A stretch of 21,717 nt of DNA. Origin: a virus. Positions 21,541 through 21,717 of this stretch are shown here, piece after piece. Location of the stretch: positions 1 through 21,717 of IMG/VR virus record IMGVR_UViG_3300037493_002029, one strand, 5' to 3'. How positions within the stretch are numbered: position 1 is the stretch's first letter; each line of letters starts with the position of its first letter. The notes beneath the pieces are model-generated. The model saw nothing but the letters and a program-made list of their open reading frames with translations, had not been told where the DNA came from and did not search any database. The position numbers and the translations under genes are program-made.

Positions 21541-21717
21541 TGAGTCACTCATCTGAAATGTGGGCAGAACAGCAGGAACAAGACCAACAGGCGCAGGAGT
21601 CTGAATACGAACTCTACTGTTCGATTCTTGACGCCATTCAACAGGCAAAAGACCTTGGACTTCCCAAGGATCAGGTGCAGGTGCTTTGCTACGCTTCCGG
21701 CGTAGATTCAGATTACT
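21540..21717 (+). CDS. partial small acidic protein, cut by window edge
   Basis: Fifty-nine codons are visible from ATG at 21540 to the edge with no stop. MSHSSEMWAEQQEQDQQAQE is followed by SEYELYCSILDAIQQAKDLG and a short end, so it is a glutamine- and glutamate-rich helical protein. It is coupled to the zinc-ribbon gene by TGATG. No family recognised. Confidence 0.65.
   Translation, partial: MSHSSEMWAEQQEQDQQAQESEYELYCSILDAIQQAKDLGLPKDQVQVLCYASGVDSDY

Overview
The window is part of the genome of a tailed bacteriophage or prophage, most likely a podovirus-type phage of a Gram-negative (probably proteobacterial) host. The basis is a T7/Bordetella-phage-like head module (large terminase, one-piece portal of about 545 residues, a Bbp19-like protein, scaffold, HK97-fold type capsid protein), gp11/gp12-like tail tube proteins, lambda-type NinB and NinG recombination genes, and Shine-Dalgarno sites throughout. 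No integrase, repressor of full length, holin, endolysin, Q-like antiterminator or tRNA is visible, so lifestyle cannot be decided here.

Layout. (1) 1-14656, minus strand: the late virion operon, read leftwards as small terminase, large terminase, proline-rich protein, portal, Bbp19-like protein, scaffold, AT-hook-tailed small protein, major capsid protein, a series of head/tail accessory proteins (two of them tandem paralogues), gp11-like adaptor and a gp12-like tail protein cut by the window edge. Most genes touch or overlap by 1-8 bases (ATGA, TAATG type coupling). (2) 14657-15034: divergent intergenic region with a good sigma70-type promoter facing right. (3) 15035-16734, plus strand: a small accessory island with an ArdC-like antirestriction protein and several very short genes, closed by an intrinsic terminator at 16783-16800. 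(4) 16801-17399: about 600 bases with no credible gene but many nested complementary segments, including a 7-base-pair pairing between its two ends; I interpret it as a candidate large structured phage RNA. (5) 17400-20957, minus strand: the early replication/recombination operon, starting with a small helix-turn-helix protein, then a DUF1376/Phg_2220_C replication protein with an iteron-like array inside its coding sequence, several Cys-rich and unknown small proteins, NinB and NinG. (6) 20953-21014: two back-to-back promoters with a 15-base dyad between their -35 boxes. (7) 21137-21717, plus strand: a rightward operon of small genes, the last cut by the window edge.

Functionally the window joins the packaging and assembly half of a virion operon to an early replication operon of lambda-like logic. 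At the place where lambda has Q and lysis genes between ninG and the terminase genes, this phage carries an oppositely oriented antirestriction island followed by the putative structured RNA. Several real genes under 60 codons were found by hand (3348-3476, 4320-4487, 15035-15214, 16113-16268, 18253-18417, 19922-20083, 20793-20957 and others), and several starts were moved on the basis of ribosome binding sites and stop/start overlaps.
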